64,000 bases of DNA, from contig CAZOMB010000001.1 of assembly GCA_964581105.1 (NCBI GenBank), forward strand, positions 62,001-126,000. The letters are read 5' to 3'. This DNA is from UBA10161 sp964581105. Its GTDB lineage: Archaea > Micrarchaeota > Micrarchaeia > Anstonellales > Anstonellaceae. The notes beneath the pieces are model-generated. The model was not told the DNA's origin. It saw nothing but the letters and a program-made list of their open reading frames with translations, and did not search any database. Of the stretch, positions 51,388 through 58,189 are shown one piece after another (within the stretch, counting starts at the first letter, position 1; each line of letters starts with the position of its first letter). A program made the translations under genes and the position numbers.

Positions 51388-52220
51388 CTCTTGCTTTGCT
51401 TTTCAGGCTTGCTCTCTTTTCCTGCTTGGGGAGGTTTTTCTTCCCCTTCATCAGAAAGCTTCACATCTTTCTTTTCTGGCTTTTGCTCCGGCTTTTTAAC
51501 TTCTGGCTTTGGCTGCCCTTGTGTTTTCTCAGGAGGCTTTTGCTCTGGTTTTTTTTCAGCTGGCTTTGCTGCCACTGGCTTTTGTTCTGACTTTTTTCCA
51601 GCTGGTTTCTCAGTTTCGTCTTCTGGCTCCTGCTCTTCCTCAAATTGCGGAAGGGTGGCAGTGAACTCGTCATATGAGGAAATCCTGTTCCTTCCCATCA
51701 TGTATTCCCTTGCCAAAAGATAGAATATGAGCGCAAGAGAGCGCCTGCCCTTGTTGTTGCAAGGCACAGCAAGGTCTATGAACATTGTTATGTTGTCAGT
51801 GTCGCAAAGGCCTATTGTGGATATTCCCATTTTTCCTGCTTCAACTACTGCCTGCCTTTCTCCTTTTGGGTCGCATACAAGAAGAAGTTTTGGCTCTTTG
51901 AAGTCATCCCTGTGGACATTTGTCAGTATTCCAGGGATAAACCTGCCATAATATGCATTTATTCCAGTCAGCTTGGAAAAGGTTGACGCAGCATTGCCTG
52001 AATATGTCCTTGATGCCACTACCAGTATTTCAGATGACTCGTATTTTGCGAGGATTTTTCCTGCAAGCCTTATTCTTTCGTCTATTTTCCTCAGGTCAAG
52101 GACATAAAGACCGTCATTTCTCCTCCTGTAAATAAAGGGGTCCATGTCAATTACCTTGAGCCTTGTGCCGATGTGTATTCCTGCCTCAAGGTATGTTTCC
52201 TGCTTTATCAGAAAGTTTTC
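51384..52220 (-). CDS. rps2: Ribosomal protein uS2 with long charged tail
   Basis: About 278 residues. The first ~195 are archaeal uS2 (YLEAGIHIGTRLK, IYRRRNDGLYVLDLRKIDER, ALIFYLLAREYMMGRN). The last ~85 are low-complexity Lys/Glu/Pro/Gln (KPAEKKPEQKP-type repeats), similar to tails on uS4, uS11 and uS13 here. The ATG at 52220 is the family start; the frame runs on to 52277. Its place after tRNA-Pro in the RpoN-side cluster is conserved in archaea. Confidence 0.96.
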   Translation of the reverse strand, partial: ENFLIKQETYLEAGIHIGTRLKVIDMDPFIYRRRNDGLYVLDLRKIDERIRLAGKILAKYESSEILVVASRTYSGNAASTFSKLTGINAYYGRFIPGILTNVHRDDFKEPKLLLVCDPKGERQAVVEAGKMGISTIGLCDTDNITMFIDLAVPCNNKGRRSLALIFYLLAREYMMGRNRISSYDEFTATLPQFEEEQEPEDETEKPAGKKSEQKPVAAKPAEKKPEQKPPEKTQGQPKPEVKKPEQKPEKKDVKLSDEGEEKPPQAGKESKPEKQSKS

Positions 52221-52293
52221 CATGTTTTCACCTTTTGGATTCCCGCATGCCCTTGTTGATGGCAACTCTCGGAACAATCCTATTACAATAAAA

Positions 52294-52467
52294 TGGGACC
52301 ATCGAGATTTGAATTCTCGGGCTCGCGTTGCTCGCCCGTTTAGAGCCTTTCGGCTCCAAATCTGCCCAAGCCCTTAAGGCTTGAGCATTTCGCGCCCATT
52401 CAGCGCAGAGCCACTCGAATCGCCGACACCCCAAGCCGGAAGGATAGCCAGGTTACCCCATGGCCCC
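52294..52467 (-). tRNA. tRNA-Pro(GGG) with 100-nt T-arm intron
   Basis: Acceptor GGGGCCA/TGGTCCC with A73, D-arm GGGTAACCTGGCTATCC, anticodon arm CCGGC-TTGGGGT-GTCGG (anticodon GGG). The T-stem TCGAG is separated from TTCAAAT-CTCGA by an intron (52314-52413), at the stem/loop junction. The BHB is exact: TTCG/CGAG, bulges AGT and AAT, inner helix GGCTC/GAGCC. Confidence 0.93.
52314..52413 (-). other. T-arm intron of tRNA-Pro, distinct family
   Basis: 100 nt, lacking the CCTAAAAAGC core of the other T-loop introns and inserted about five nt earlier. It contains its own hairpins, for example GGAGCCGAAAGGCTC and CAAGCCTTAAGGGCTTG. Confidence 0.8.
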
Positions 52468-52568
52468 ATCAGTATGGTGGGGACAGCAGTGGCAACAGCC
52501 ACTCAATGGCCCCAGTCTTTTTTTCAGCGTGGCTATGTTCAGCAATGAAAGCTTTTTAAGAGAAATGC

Positions 52569-53501
52569 CTAAGCTGCCCTTTTGAAAGTGTTTAAGGGAA
52601 CAGACTTGCGCGAGGCTTTTTTCTGCAAATCTGAAACTTTTGTGTGCTCTTTCTGCAGCATCTCAAGCAGCTTCAGCTTTTCCTTGTCTTGCAGCTGCTG
52701 CATCCCGATTCCGCGGGAAACACAGTTTGCGTATTTTTTTATCATTGCCTGCACTCGCGGAATTTCACCTGCCACTACTGCATAGCTTTTGGTCTGGTCA
52801 ACCACTGTGAAGGAGATTATCCTGCCTGATGGGTCAATAATGAGGAGCGGAAGTTTTCTTGTGTACATCTTGTTGCTCCCCTTTGCCCTGACAACTGAAC
52901 TTTTCGAGTAAGCCAAGAGCCTTTTCATTAGCTCAGGAGAATAGAACGCATCAAAATCATATTTCAAGGAGTCCATGCTCTGCACCTTGACAGTGCTGCC
53001 AGAGATTTGTATTTCATCTAAGCCAGAGCTTTCCATTATTTTTCTCTCAACATGGCGGGCACTGTCTTTTCCCCCAAGTATCTTGCTCAGCTCAGATATC
53101 GCAGGTTCTGAGCCTGAATTGGTCAGTATTTGGTAATTGTTCTTGAATATTTTGCCGTCAGGCTGAAGGACAAGTGAAACCTTGACGCTGCTGCCATGCT
53201 CTTTATTGAATCTTTTCAGGTCTTCTGAAACCTCTTCATAGGGCACCGGGTTCTGCTTCACATAGTAGCTCGGAATGTCACCGCTTTCAACCCTGCCTTT
53301 AAGTTCACCTACTTTCTTCTTAAGCTCCTGCTTATCCTCAGGGGTGGCATAGCTTTCTTCTGTTGACTCTGTTTTCCCTCTTGTTTTGAATTCGCTCTCA
53401 ACTTCCTTGTTTGTTTGGTCTCTGTTGAAAAAAATCGAGTAAATACCTCCGAAGAAAACGGACACAGCAACTACTATAAGCGCATATGGCTTCCATTTCA
53501 T
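52569..53501 (-). CDS. Membrane-anchored protein, unknown
   Basis: 310 residues: one N-terminal membrane helix (YALIVVAVSVFFGGIYSIFF), a charged linker, then an alpha/beta extracytoplasmic domain (SSVKVSLVLQPDGKIFKNNY; LPLLIIDPSGRIISFTVVD) and a helical basic C-terminus. It sits between rpoN and tRNA-Pro, where many archaea have rpoK and enolase, so the cluster has been altered here. No family recognised. Confidence 0.7.
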   Translation of the reverse strand: MKWKPYALIVVAVSVFFGGIYSIFFNRDQTNKEVESEFKTRGKTESTEESYATPEDKQELKKKVGELKGRVESGDIPSYYVKQNPVPYEEVSEDLKRFNKEHGSSVKVSLVLQPDGKIFKNNYQILTNSGSEPAISELSKILGGKDSARHVERKIMESSGLDEIQISGSTVKVQSMDSLKYDFDAFYSPELMKRLLAYSKSSVVRAKGSNKMYTRKLPLLIIDPSGRIISFTVVDQTKSYAVVAGEIPRVQAMIKKYANCVSRGIGMQQLQDKEKLKLLEMLQKEHTKVSDLQKKASRKSVPLNTFKRAA

Positions 53502-53634
53502 AGGGCTGTTTTTATCTTTTTCAGGACTGCGTGATTTGTAATCCTTCCCATAAGGACCATCTTGATACTTGGAGTTGCCAGACGTATAACCACTTCTTAT
53601 CTATTAGCAGTAAGAGGAAATAAAAAGCAGTTGG

Positions 53635-53832
53635 CTATTTTTTCCTGTATTTCGAGATTTTGTCCATTACTTCCACGTGTGAGAGAAACATTCTCCTGCA
53701 GCAGTAGCGGTCAATTCCCATTTTTTCAAGTATTTGCGCAGGGTTTTTTCCTGCCTTTACCTGCATTGCATATTCCTCATAAAGATTGCCTATCACTGCG
53801 CCGCATGTAAAGCACCTGATTGGAAAATACAT
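53635..53832 (-). CDS. rpoN: DNA-directed RNA polymerase subunit N (Rpo10)
   Basis: 65 residues. The zinc-binding pattern CFTCGAVIG and RYCCRRMF and the N-terminal MYFPIRCFTCG are diagnostic of archaeal Rpo10/eukaryotic Rpb10. It follows uS9 as in other archaea. GAGGTGC lies before the ATG. An intron-like element separates it from uS9. Confidence 0.97.
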   Translation of the reverse strand: MYFPIRCFTCGAVIGNLYEEYAMQVKAGKNPAQILEKMGIDRYCCRRMFLSHVEVMDKISKYRKK

Positions 53833-53842
53833 AAATGCACCT

Positions 53843-53886
53843 CTTCTCTAGTTTTCCGTTAACGCTTTTAGGCAACCCAAAAAGGG
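53843..53886 (-). repeat. Free-standing copy of the tRNA T-loop intron unit
   Basis: AACCCTTTTTGGGTTGCC, TAAAAGCGTTAACGGAAAA: the same order of blocks as the intron in tRNA-Thr at 10.6 kb, placed directly after the uS9 stop codon and before the rpoN Shine-Dalgarno. No tRNA exons are near. It suggests the element can insert outside tRNA genes. Confidence 0.65.
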
Positions 53887-54324
53887 TTATCTATAAGATT
53901 TCTGGAACCTTGCGCGTGCTTTTGGCCCTTTGTATTTTTTGGGCTCAACACGCCTTGAGTCTTCTGCAATCATGAACCTGTCATATTCAAGTATCTTTTT
54001 CTTTAAATTGTCATCCTTTGAAAAGCCAACCAATGCCCTGGCAATTGCAACCCTTGCTGCCTGTGCCTGGCCCATCTGGCCGCCGCCAATTACATTGACT
54101 GAAATATTTACCTGTGATGCTATTTGCGGGGCCAAATGAAGGGGCTCTGATACAATGTCCCTTACATATTTGTTGTCAATTGCCCCTAATCTCACGCTGT
54201 TTATCCTTATTATCCCCTTTCCTTTTGAAACTGAGGCCCTTGCAATGCTCTGTTTTCTTTTTCCCCTGTAAATATTGGGGGAAATGAGCTTCTTTTTCTT
54301 TGCTTTTCCCTTCTTTTTTGCCAT
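53887..54324 (-). CDS. rps9: Ribosomal protein uS9
   Basis: About 145 residues. GKRKQSIARASVSKGKG, VIGGGQMGQAQAARVAIARAL and the C-terminal GPKARARFQKSYR are the uS9 pattern; the tail contacts the P-site tRNA. The ATG at 54324 is the family start; the open frame extends to 54552 across uL13. uL13 precedes it by 8 nt. Confidence 0.97.
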   Translation of the reverse strand: MAKKKGKAKKKKLISPNIYRGKRKQSIARASVSKGKGIIRINSVRLGAIDNKYVRDIVSEPLHLAPQIASQVNISVNVIGGGQMGQAQAARVAIARALVGFSKDDNLKKKILEYDRFMIAEDSRRVEPKKYKGPKARARFQKSYR

Positions 54325-54332
54325 AAATGCAC

Positions 54333-54749
54333 CTATTCTGCCTTGTGGCCAAGCTGGTTGCAAAGCTCTTTTATTGTGAACATGCCATGCTTTGCCTCTG
54401 AGCTTGCCTCTGGAATTTTCTTTGGCTTTCCCTCTTTTGCCTGCCCTGCTGATACCCTGAGCCTTTTGTATGCGTCGCGACCCCTCTGGCTTTTGTATGG
54501 GAGCATGCCGCGAACCATTTTCCTGAGGAAAAGGTGCGGGAGCCTTGGCCATTTTGGCGAGTGCTCAGGGTTTTGCTTATCTGTTTGCAGCCTCCTTTTA
54601 AGGTACTTTTGCTTTGCAGCAGTGAGCTTTCCGAGCATAACTGCCTTTTCTGCATTGACTATTTCAACTTTTTGGCCTGCAAGCAGGAGCTTTGCAACCC
54701 TTGCGCTAAGCCTTCCTGCAACAGCCCTGTCTGCGTCAATAAGAACCAT
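54333..54749 (-). CDS. rpl13: Ribosomal protein uL13
   Basis: 138 residues. It starts VLIDADRAVAGRLSARVAKL, with VRGMLPYKSQRGRDAYKRLRV as the second conserved block, as in archaeal uL13. Between eL18 (9 nt upstream) and uS9 (8 nt downstream) in the standard order. Confidence 0.97.
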   Translation of the reverse strand: MVLIDADRAVAGRLSARVAKLLLAGQKVEIVNAEKAVMLGKLTAAKQKYLKRRLQTDKQNPEHSPKWPRLPHLFLRKMVRGMLPYKSQRGRDAYKRLRVSAGQAKEGKPKKIPEASSEAKHGMFTIKELCNQLGHKAE

Positions 54750-54758
54750 AGTTCCACC

Positions 54759-55112
54759 TTATTTTATTATCACGAAATCCTTGCCTGTCGGGCTCTTTTT
54801 TGCAGCCTCAACAATTGAAATCGCCTTCCCGCCTGCAGACTCAACCATCTTTTTTGCTGATTCTGAAAACGAAAGAGCTGCAATTGTAATCTTTTCCTTA
54901 AGCAAGCCTGCCCCAAGGACCTTGTCAGGCACAACAATGGTTGAGCCGGCTTTTGCATATTTGGCAATCCTGCTCAGGTTTACCCCTGGCTTTTTCCTGG
55001 CAGATGAACAAACAAGCTCAATTACCCTTTTCCAGAAGGGCGCTTTTCTTGCCTGGGCTGGCATACTTGCAAGGACTTTGATTGCTTTTGGAGAATATTT
55101 TTTCTTTGCCAT
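54759..55112 (-). CDS. rpl18e: Ribosomal protein eL18
   Basis: 117 residues. WKRVIELVCSSARKKPGVNLSRI and VPDKVLGAGLLKEKITIAAL are typical of archaeal eL18. It follows tRNA-Leu(GAG) by 22 nt and precedes uL13, the conserved archaeal order. Confidence 0.97.
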   Translation of the reverse strand: MAKKKYSPKAIKVLASMPAQARKAPFWKRVIELVCSSARKKPGVNLSRIAKYAKAGSTIVVPDKVLGAGLLKEKITIAALSFSESAKKMVESAGGKAISIVEAAKKSPTGKDFVIIK

Positions 55113-55134
55113 TTTCTACACCTTGTTAGGAAAA

Positions 55135-55267
55135 TGTGGGGGAAGGGATTTTTAGGCAACGATTTTTGGTGGAGCTTTTTAGGCACCCAAAAAAGGTCCG
55201 AACCCTCGAAGCCCTAAGGCACCAACCCCTCAAGCTGGCGCATTTGACCTAGCTCTGCCACCCCCAC
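55135..55267 (-). tRNA. tRNA-Leu(GAG) with T-loop intron
   Basis: Acceptor GTGGGGG/CCCCCAC with A73, D-arm GCAGAGCTAGGTCAAATGC, anticodon arm CCAGC-TTGAGGG-GTTGG (anticodon GAG), type II variable arm, T-arm GAGGG-TTCG, intron of about 48 nt (55151-55198), AAT-CCCTT. It lies inside the ribosomal operon between rpoD and eL18, as in other archaea, so it is probably excised from a common transcript. Confidence 0.93.
55151..55198 (-). repeat. T-loop intron family copy (tRNA-Leu(GAG))
   Basis: About 48 nt: GACCTTTTTTGGGTGCCT, AAAAAGCTCCACCAAAAAT, CGTTGCCTAA. It belongs to the GCCTAAAAA-ending sub-type with a relaxed BHB; boundaries are uncertain by 1-3 nt. Confidence 0.7.
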
Positions 55268-55299
55268 GCATCCGCATGAATTATTCATCAACCCCATAT

Positions 55300-55875
55300 T
55301 TATTTCTTGATTTCTGACAGCTGCTTTTCAAGCTCATTGCACCTTTCAATCACTATGTCTGCTGCGTGAGAAAGGAACTTTTTTGGCTCAAGCTGCATGA
55401 ATGACTCGACTTTGAACTTGAATTCGTTTGGCTTGAGAATTTCATAGGAAATAAGGCCTGGCTGGAATTTTGCATGCTTTCTTCCAATCCCCATTCTTGC
55501 CTTTGCCTCAAGCCTGACATTCTGGCCTTCAAGAAGCTTGAGAAGTGGAATGTCTGCAAGGGCAGACTTTATCTTTGAGTCATTGCTCTTGAGCTGCTTT
55601 GAGTATATTGTTCCTGGGCCTTGCGCATCAAGAGTGAATGCTATCTCATCTGATTGCCTTGCTGAGTCTGAAGCCAAAGGAATCTGGCCAAGCCTGTGTG
55701 CCAGGTACTCGTCAAACATTGAGGAGCTGTTCTCATAAAAGGTCACATTGTCAATTGCAAATACAGGGACCTTGCCTATGCCATACCTTCTTATCAAATT
55801 GGCAAACGCAGCAGGGGCCCCTTTGAGCCTGAACTCGAGCCTGTTTTTCTTTTCAAGAGACATTTCAATATCCAT
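55300..55875 (-). CDS. rpoD: DNA-directed RNA polymerase subunit D (Rpo3)
   Basis: About 191 residues. LEFRLKGAPAAFANLIRRYGIGKVPVFAIDNVTFYENSS-type N-terminus and HRLGQIPL are the Rpo3/Rpb3 assembly platform. The insert that carries the 3Fe-4S or 4Fe-4S cluster in some archaea (four Cys) is absent. Only the short form is present. GGTGG is 5 nt before the ATG at 55875. Confidence 0.95.
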   Translation of the reverse strand: MDIEMSLEKKNRLEFRLKGAPAAFANLIRRYGIGKVPVFAIDNVTFYENSSSMFDEYLAHRLGQIPLASDSARQSDEIAFTLDAQGPGTIYSKQLKSNDSKIKSALADIPLLKLLEGQNVRLEAKARMGIGRKHAKFQPGLISYEILKPNEFKFKVESFMQLEPKKFLSHAADIVIERCNELEKQLSEIKK

Positions 55876-55896
55876 AAAAACCACCTGGCAGGTTCT

Positions 55897-56607
55897 TCAG
55901 ACCCGCCTGCCTCTCCTTCCGCCTGCCTTTTTGGTTGTGTCAGTCGGAATTGGCGTAACATCCTCAATTTTTCCTATCCTAAGCCCAAGCCTTGCAAGAG
56001 AGCGGACAACTGCCTGTGCTCCTGAGCCAGGGCTCTTTGCCCCATTGCCCCCAGGTGCGCGTATCCTTATGTGCAATCCGGTTATTCCCCTGTTCTTTGC
56101 CTCGTTTGCTACTTTTGCTGCTGCTTGCATTGCTGCGTATGGCTTTCCTTCTTCCCTGTCAGCCTTTACAATCATTCCACCTGATGCTTTTGCAATTGTT
56201 TCTGCCCCTGACATGTCTGTTACTGTGATTATTGTGTCATTTTTTGATGAGAACACATGGCACACTGCCCACTTGTATTCGCGCTTAAATCTCCTGGGTG
56301 GAACTGCGGTGGTTGCAGCTGGCTTTGTTGCTGCTGGTTTTTGTTCCACTTTCTGTGCTGGAGGTTTTTGCCCTGGTTTTGCTGCTGGTTTTTTCTCATC
56401 TGGCTTTTGCTCCTTTTTTTGCTCTGGTTTTGGTTCTGGCTTTGTTGCCACTGGCTTTGGTAATGGTTTTTTCTCTGACTTTTGCTCTGGCTTAGAGTGT
56501 TCCTTTTTTTCAGCTGGCTTTTGGTGCTCCTTTTTTGGCTCTGGCTTTGGCTCATGCTTTGGCTTTTTCTCATCTTTTTTCTTTTCAATTGGTTTTTCTG
56601 CCACCAT
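55897..56607 (-). CDS. rps11: Ribosomal protein uS11 with long N-terminal extension
   Basis: About 236 residues. The last ~130 are archaeal uS11 (KWAVCHVFSSKNDTIITVTD, GLHIRIRAPGGNG, TPIPTDTTKKAGGRRGRRV). The first ~100 are Lys/Pro/Glu/Gln-rich repeats (KPEPKPEQKKEQKP-like), unusual for this protein. The start is uncertain: ATG 56616 overlaps the uS4 stop, ATG 56607 lies 2 nt after GGTGA, and GTG 56604 has the best Shine-Dalgarno spacing. Confidence 0.95.
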   Translation of the reverse strand: MVAEKPIEKKKDEKKPKHEPKPEPKKEHQKPAEKKEHSKPEQKSEKKPLPKPVATKPEPKPEQKKEQKPDEKKPAAKPGQKPPAQKVEQKPAATKPAATTAVPPRRFKREYKWAVCHVFSSKNDTIITVTDMSGAETIAKASGGMIVKADREEGKPYAAMQAAAKVANEAKNRGITGLHIRIRAPGGNGAKSPGSGAQAVVRSLARLGLRIGKIEDVTPIPTDTTKKAGGRRGRRV

Positions 56608-56615
56608 AATCACCA

Positions 56616-57215
56616 TTAGCCTGCTGCTTGTGGAGCCTTTGCATCAGGAACAACAGCCTCTTCCTTTTTCTTCTCTTGCTTTTTTGGCTCCTCTTTGCTT
56701 TCTGCTTCTGGAGCAGCAGGCTTTTCTTCATGAACTGAAATGTCAATTGGTTTTCTGTGTGAAATTTCCTTCTCCTCATCAACCTTGACCAAATAGCTTG
56801 GCACTGTCACTTTCTTGCCTTTTACTGATATGAAACCATGGGTAATGAGCTGCCTTGCCTGCCTTGGGGTCCTTGCAAGCCCTTTTTTCATTACAATTGT
56901 CTGCAGCCTTCTTTCAAGGAAGCTTTCAACACTCAGTGAAAGAATGTCATCAACCTTTGCATCTGCAGAGATTATGCCCAGCCTTGCAAGCCTTGCCATA
57001 AGCGGCTTTGCCATTTCAATTCCCTCTTTGCCAAGGGAAAGGTATTTCATTGCGCCCCTTCTTGCCTTTTTGAGATCCTGCAAAGTCACCCAAATTTCTT
57101 TTGTGTTCTTCAATCCATATGCCACTGCAAGCTTTCTTTCGGTCTTTATCCTGTCAGCATCCCAGATTTTCCGGGGTGATTCGTACTTGTTCTTGAGTTT
57201 TCTCGGGTCTCCCAT
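56616..57215 (-). CDS. rps4: Ribosomal protein uS4 with charged tail
   Basis: 199 residues. GDPRKLKNKYESPRKIWDAD and the S4 RNA-binding domain (FLERRLQTIVMKKGLARTPR, QARQLITHGFISVKGKKV) identify it. The last ~45 residues are Glu/Lys/Ala/Pro-rich. It starts assembly of the 30S body. Between uS13 and uS11 in the operon. Confidence 0.97.
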   Translation of the reverse strand: MGDPRKLKNKYESPRKIWDADRIKTERKLAVAYGLKNTKEIWVTLQDLKKARRGAMKYLSLGKEGIEMAKPLMARLARLGIISADAKVDDILSLSVESFLERRLQTIVMKKGLARTPRQARQLITHGFISVKGKKVTVPSYLVKVDEEKEISHRKPIDISVHEEKPAAPEAESKEEPKKQEKKKEEAVVPDAKAPQAAG

Positions 57216-57220
57216 TCAAA

Positions 57221-57940
57221 TCACTTTTTTGGCTCTGGCTTTTTTTCAGCTGGCTTTGGGGCAGGCGCTGCTGCTTTTTTCTCTGGAGCTGGCTTTTCAC
57301 CTGAAGCTGCTGCAGGCGCTGCTTCTGGGGCTGCCCTTCCTTTGCCGCCTTTTTCCTCTGCCTTGATTTCCTTTGCCTTTTCAAGCACTGCCTTTCTCAG
57401 AACGCCGACAGTCATTCCTGTCCTTCCTGTGCTCCTTGTCCTCTGGCCGCGAACCTTTTGGCCATACTGGTGCCTGTAGCCCCTCCATGTGTAAGCATCC
57501 TTTTCATGGTCAATGTCCTGCCTTACAGAAAAAACCAGGTCTGCGCCAATAAAGTGCTTGCTCTGGCCGGTCATAATGTCATTCTGCCTGTTGAACATCC
57601 ATGAAGGAATCCCGTATTTGTCAGGGTTTTGCAAAATTCCCTCAAGCTTTGCTATCTGCTCCTCAGAAAGCTCTCCAACCATTGTCTTTTCATCTATTCC
57701 AAGCTGCTCGCAGGCAATCTTGGAAATCACTCCGCCAAGGTTTATCCCTATTCCTTTTACAGAAGTGACTGCCCTTTTCAATGGGAATGAGCCCCTTAAG
57801 TCCCTTCCAGCAAGCCTTACAATGCCTTTTACTTCCTTTCCAGAGGCAGACACTATTGGCTTTGCTGCCTGTGGCTGCCTTTTTCCAGGGCCATGGCCTT
57901 TTTTGGTTTTTCCTTTTCCGAATTTTGGTTTTCCAGGCAT
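57221..57940 (-). CDS. rps13: Ribosomal protein uS13 with both ends extended
   Basis: 239 residues; archaeal uS13 is usually ~150. The core (GIVRLAGRDLRGSFPLKRAV, GIGINLGGVISKIACEQLG, YTWRGYRHQYGQKVRGQRT) is flanked by a basic N-terminal extension of about 30 residues (GKPKFGKGKTKKGHGPGKRQ) and an Ala/Pro/Lys-rich tail of about 50. First ribosomal gene of the operon, just after tRNA-Ser(GGA). Confidence 0.97.
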   Translation of the reverse strand: MPGKPKFGKGKTKKGHGPGKRQPQAAKPIVSASGKEVKGIVRLAGRDLRGSFPLKRAVTSVKGIGINLGGVISKIACEQLGIDEKTMVGELSEEQIAKLEGILQNPDKYGIPSWMFNRQNDIMTGQSKHFIGADLVFSVRQDIDHEKDAYTWRGYRHQYGQKVRGQRTRSTGRTGMTVGVLRKAVLEKAKEIKAEEKGGKGRAAPEAAPAAASGEKPAPEKKAAAPAPKPAEKKPEPKK

Positions 57941-57982
57941 GTTGAATCAACTTTTAATTGGGAAGCGCCGGGAATGGGATTT

Positions 57983-58044
57983 TTGGGCAAGAACCTTTTT
58001 CAGTTTTTGGTGAAGCTTTTTAGGCACCCCAAAAAAGGTTCTCC
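57983..58044 (-). repeat. T-loop intron family copy (tRNA-Ser(GGA))
   Basis: About 62 nt: AGAACCTTTTTTGGGGTGCC, TAAAAAGCTTCACCAAAAAC, then AAAAAGGTTCTTGCCCAA. AGAACCTTTTT pairs with AAAAAGGTTCT. Boundaries are uncertain by 1-3 nt because the BHB is relaxed. Confidence 0.75.
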
Positions 58045-58073
58045 GAACCCATACGGCCTTGCGACCACATGCT

Positions 58074-58129
58074 TGCCGATATTTCACCTTTTCCGTCCAC
58101 GCTTTTGCGCCGAAGGCGGAAAAGGGTGG
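58074..58129 (-). repeat. Related intron at the anticodon loop of tRNA-Ser(GGA)
   Basis: 56 nt containing CCTTTTCCGCCTTCGGCGC, AAAAGCGTGGACGGAAAAGG. These blocks match the T-loop introns of tRNA-Ala (CCGCC..GGCGCAAAAAGC) and tRNA-Thr (AAAAGCG...ACGGAAAAGG), although it sits at the canonical 37/38 position. Confidence 0.7.
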
Positions 58130-58189
58130 TTCCAGGCATGCGCACTACCAGGTTATGCGACCCCGGCATTTTTCAAAAGTGCTTCCCAG

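Larger units (their letters stand above)
57966..58167 (-). tRNA. tRNA-Ser(GGA) with anticodon-loop and T-loop introns
   Basis: Acceptor GCCGGGG/TCCCGGC with G73, D-arm GCATAACCTGGTAGTGC, anticodon stem CATGC/GCATG, loop CTGGAA + 56-nt intron (58074-58129) + A, anticodon GGA. Type II variable arm GGTCGCAAGGCC. T-arm ATGGG-TTC, intron of about 62 nt (57983-58044), AAAT-CCCAT. It precedes uS13, a position conserved in archaea. Confidence 0.92.

Noticed and set aside
54343..55155. 270-residue plus-strand open frame across uL13, eL18 and their junction
   Set aside because: It is antisense to three ribosomal genes; its openness follows from their codon bias.
55748..56788. 346-residue plus-strand open frame opposite uS11 and rpoD
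   Set aside because: It arises from the Lys/Pro/Glu repeats of uS11 read in reverse (Phe/Cys/Gly-rich) and is not a plausible protein.
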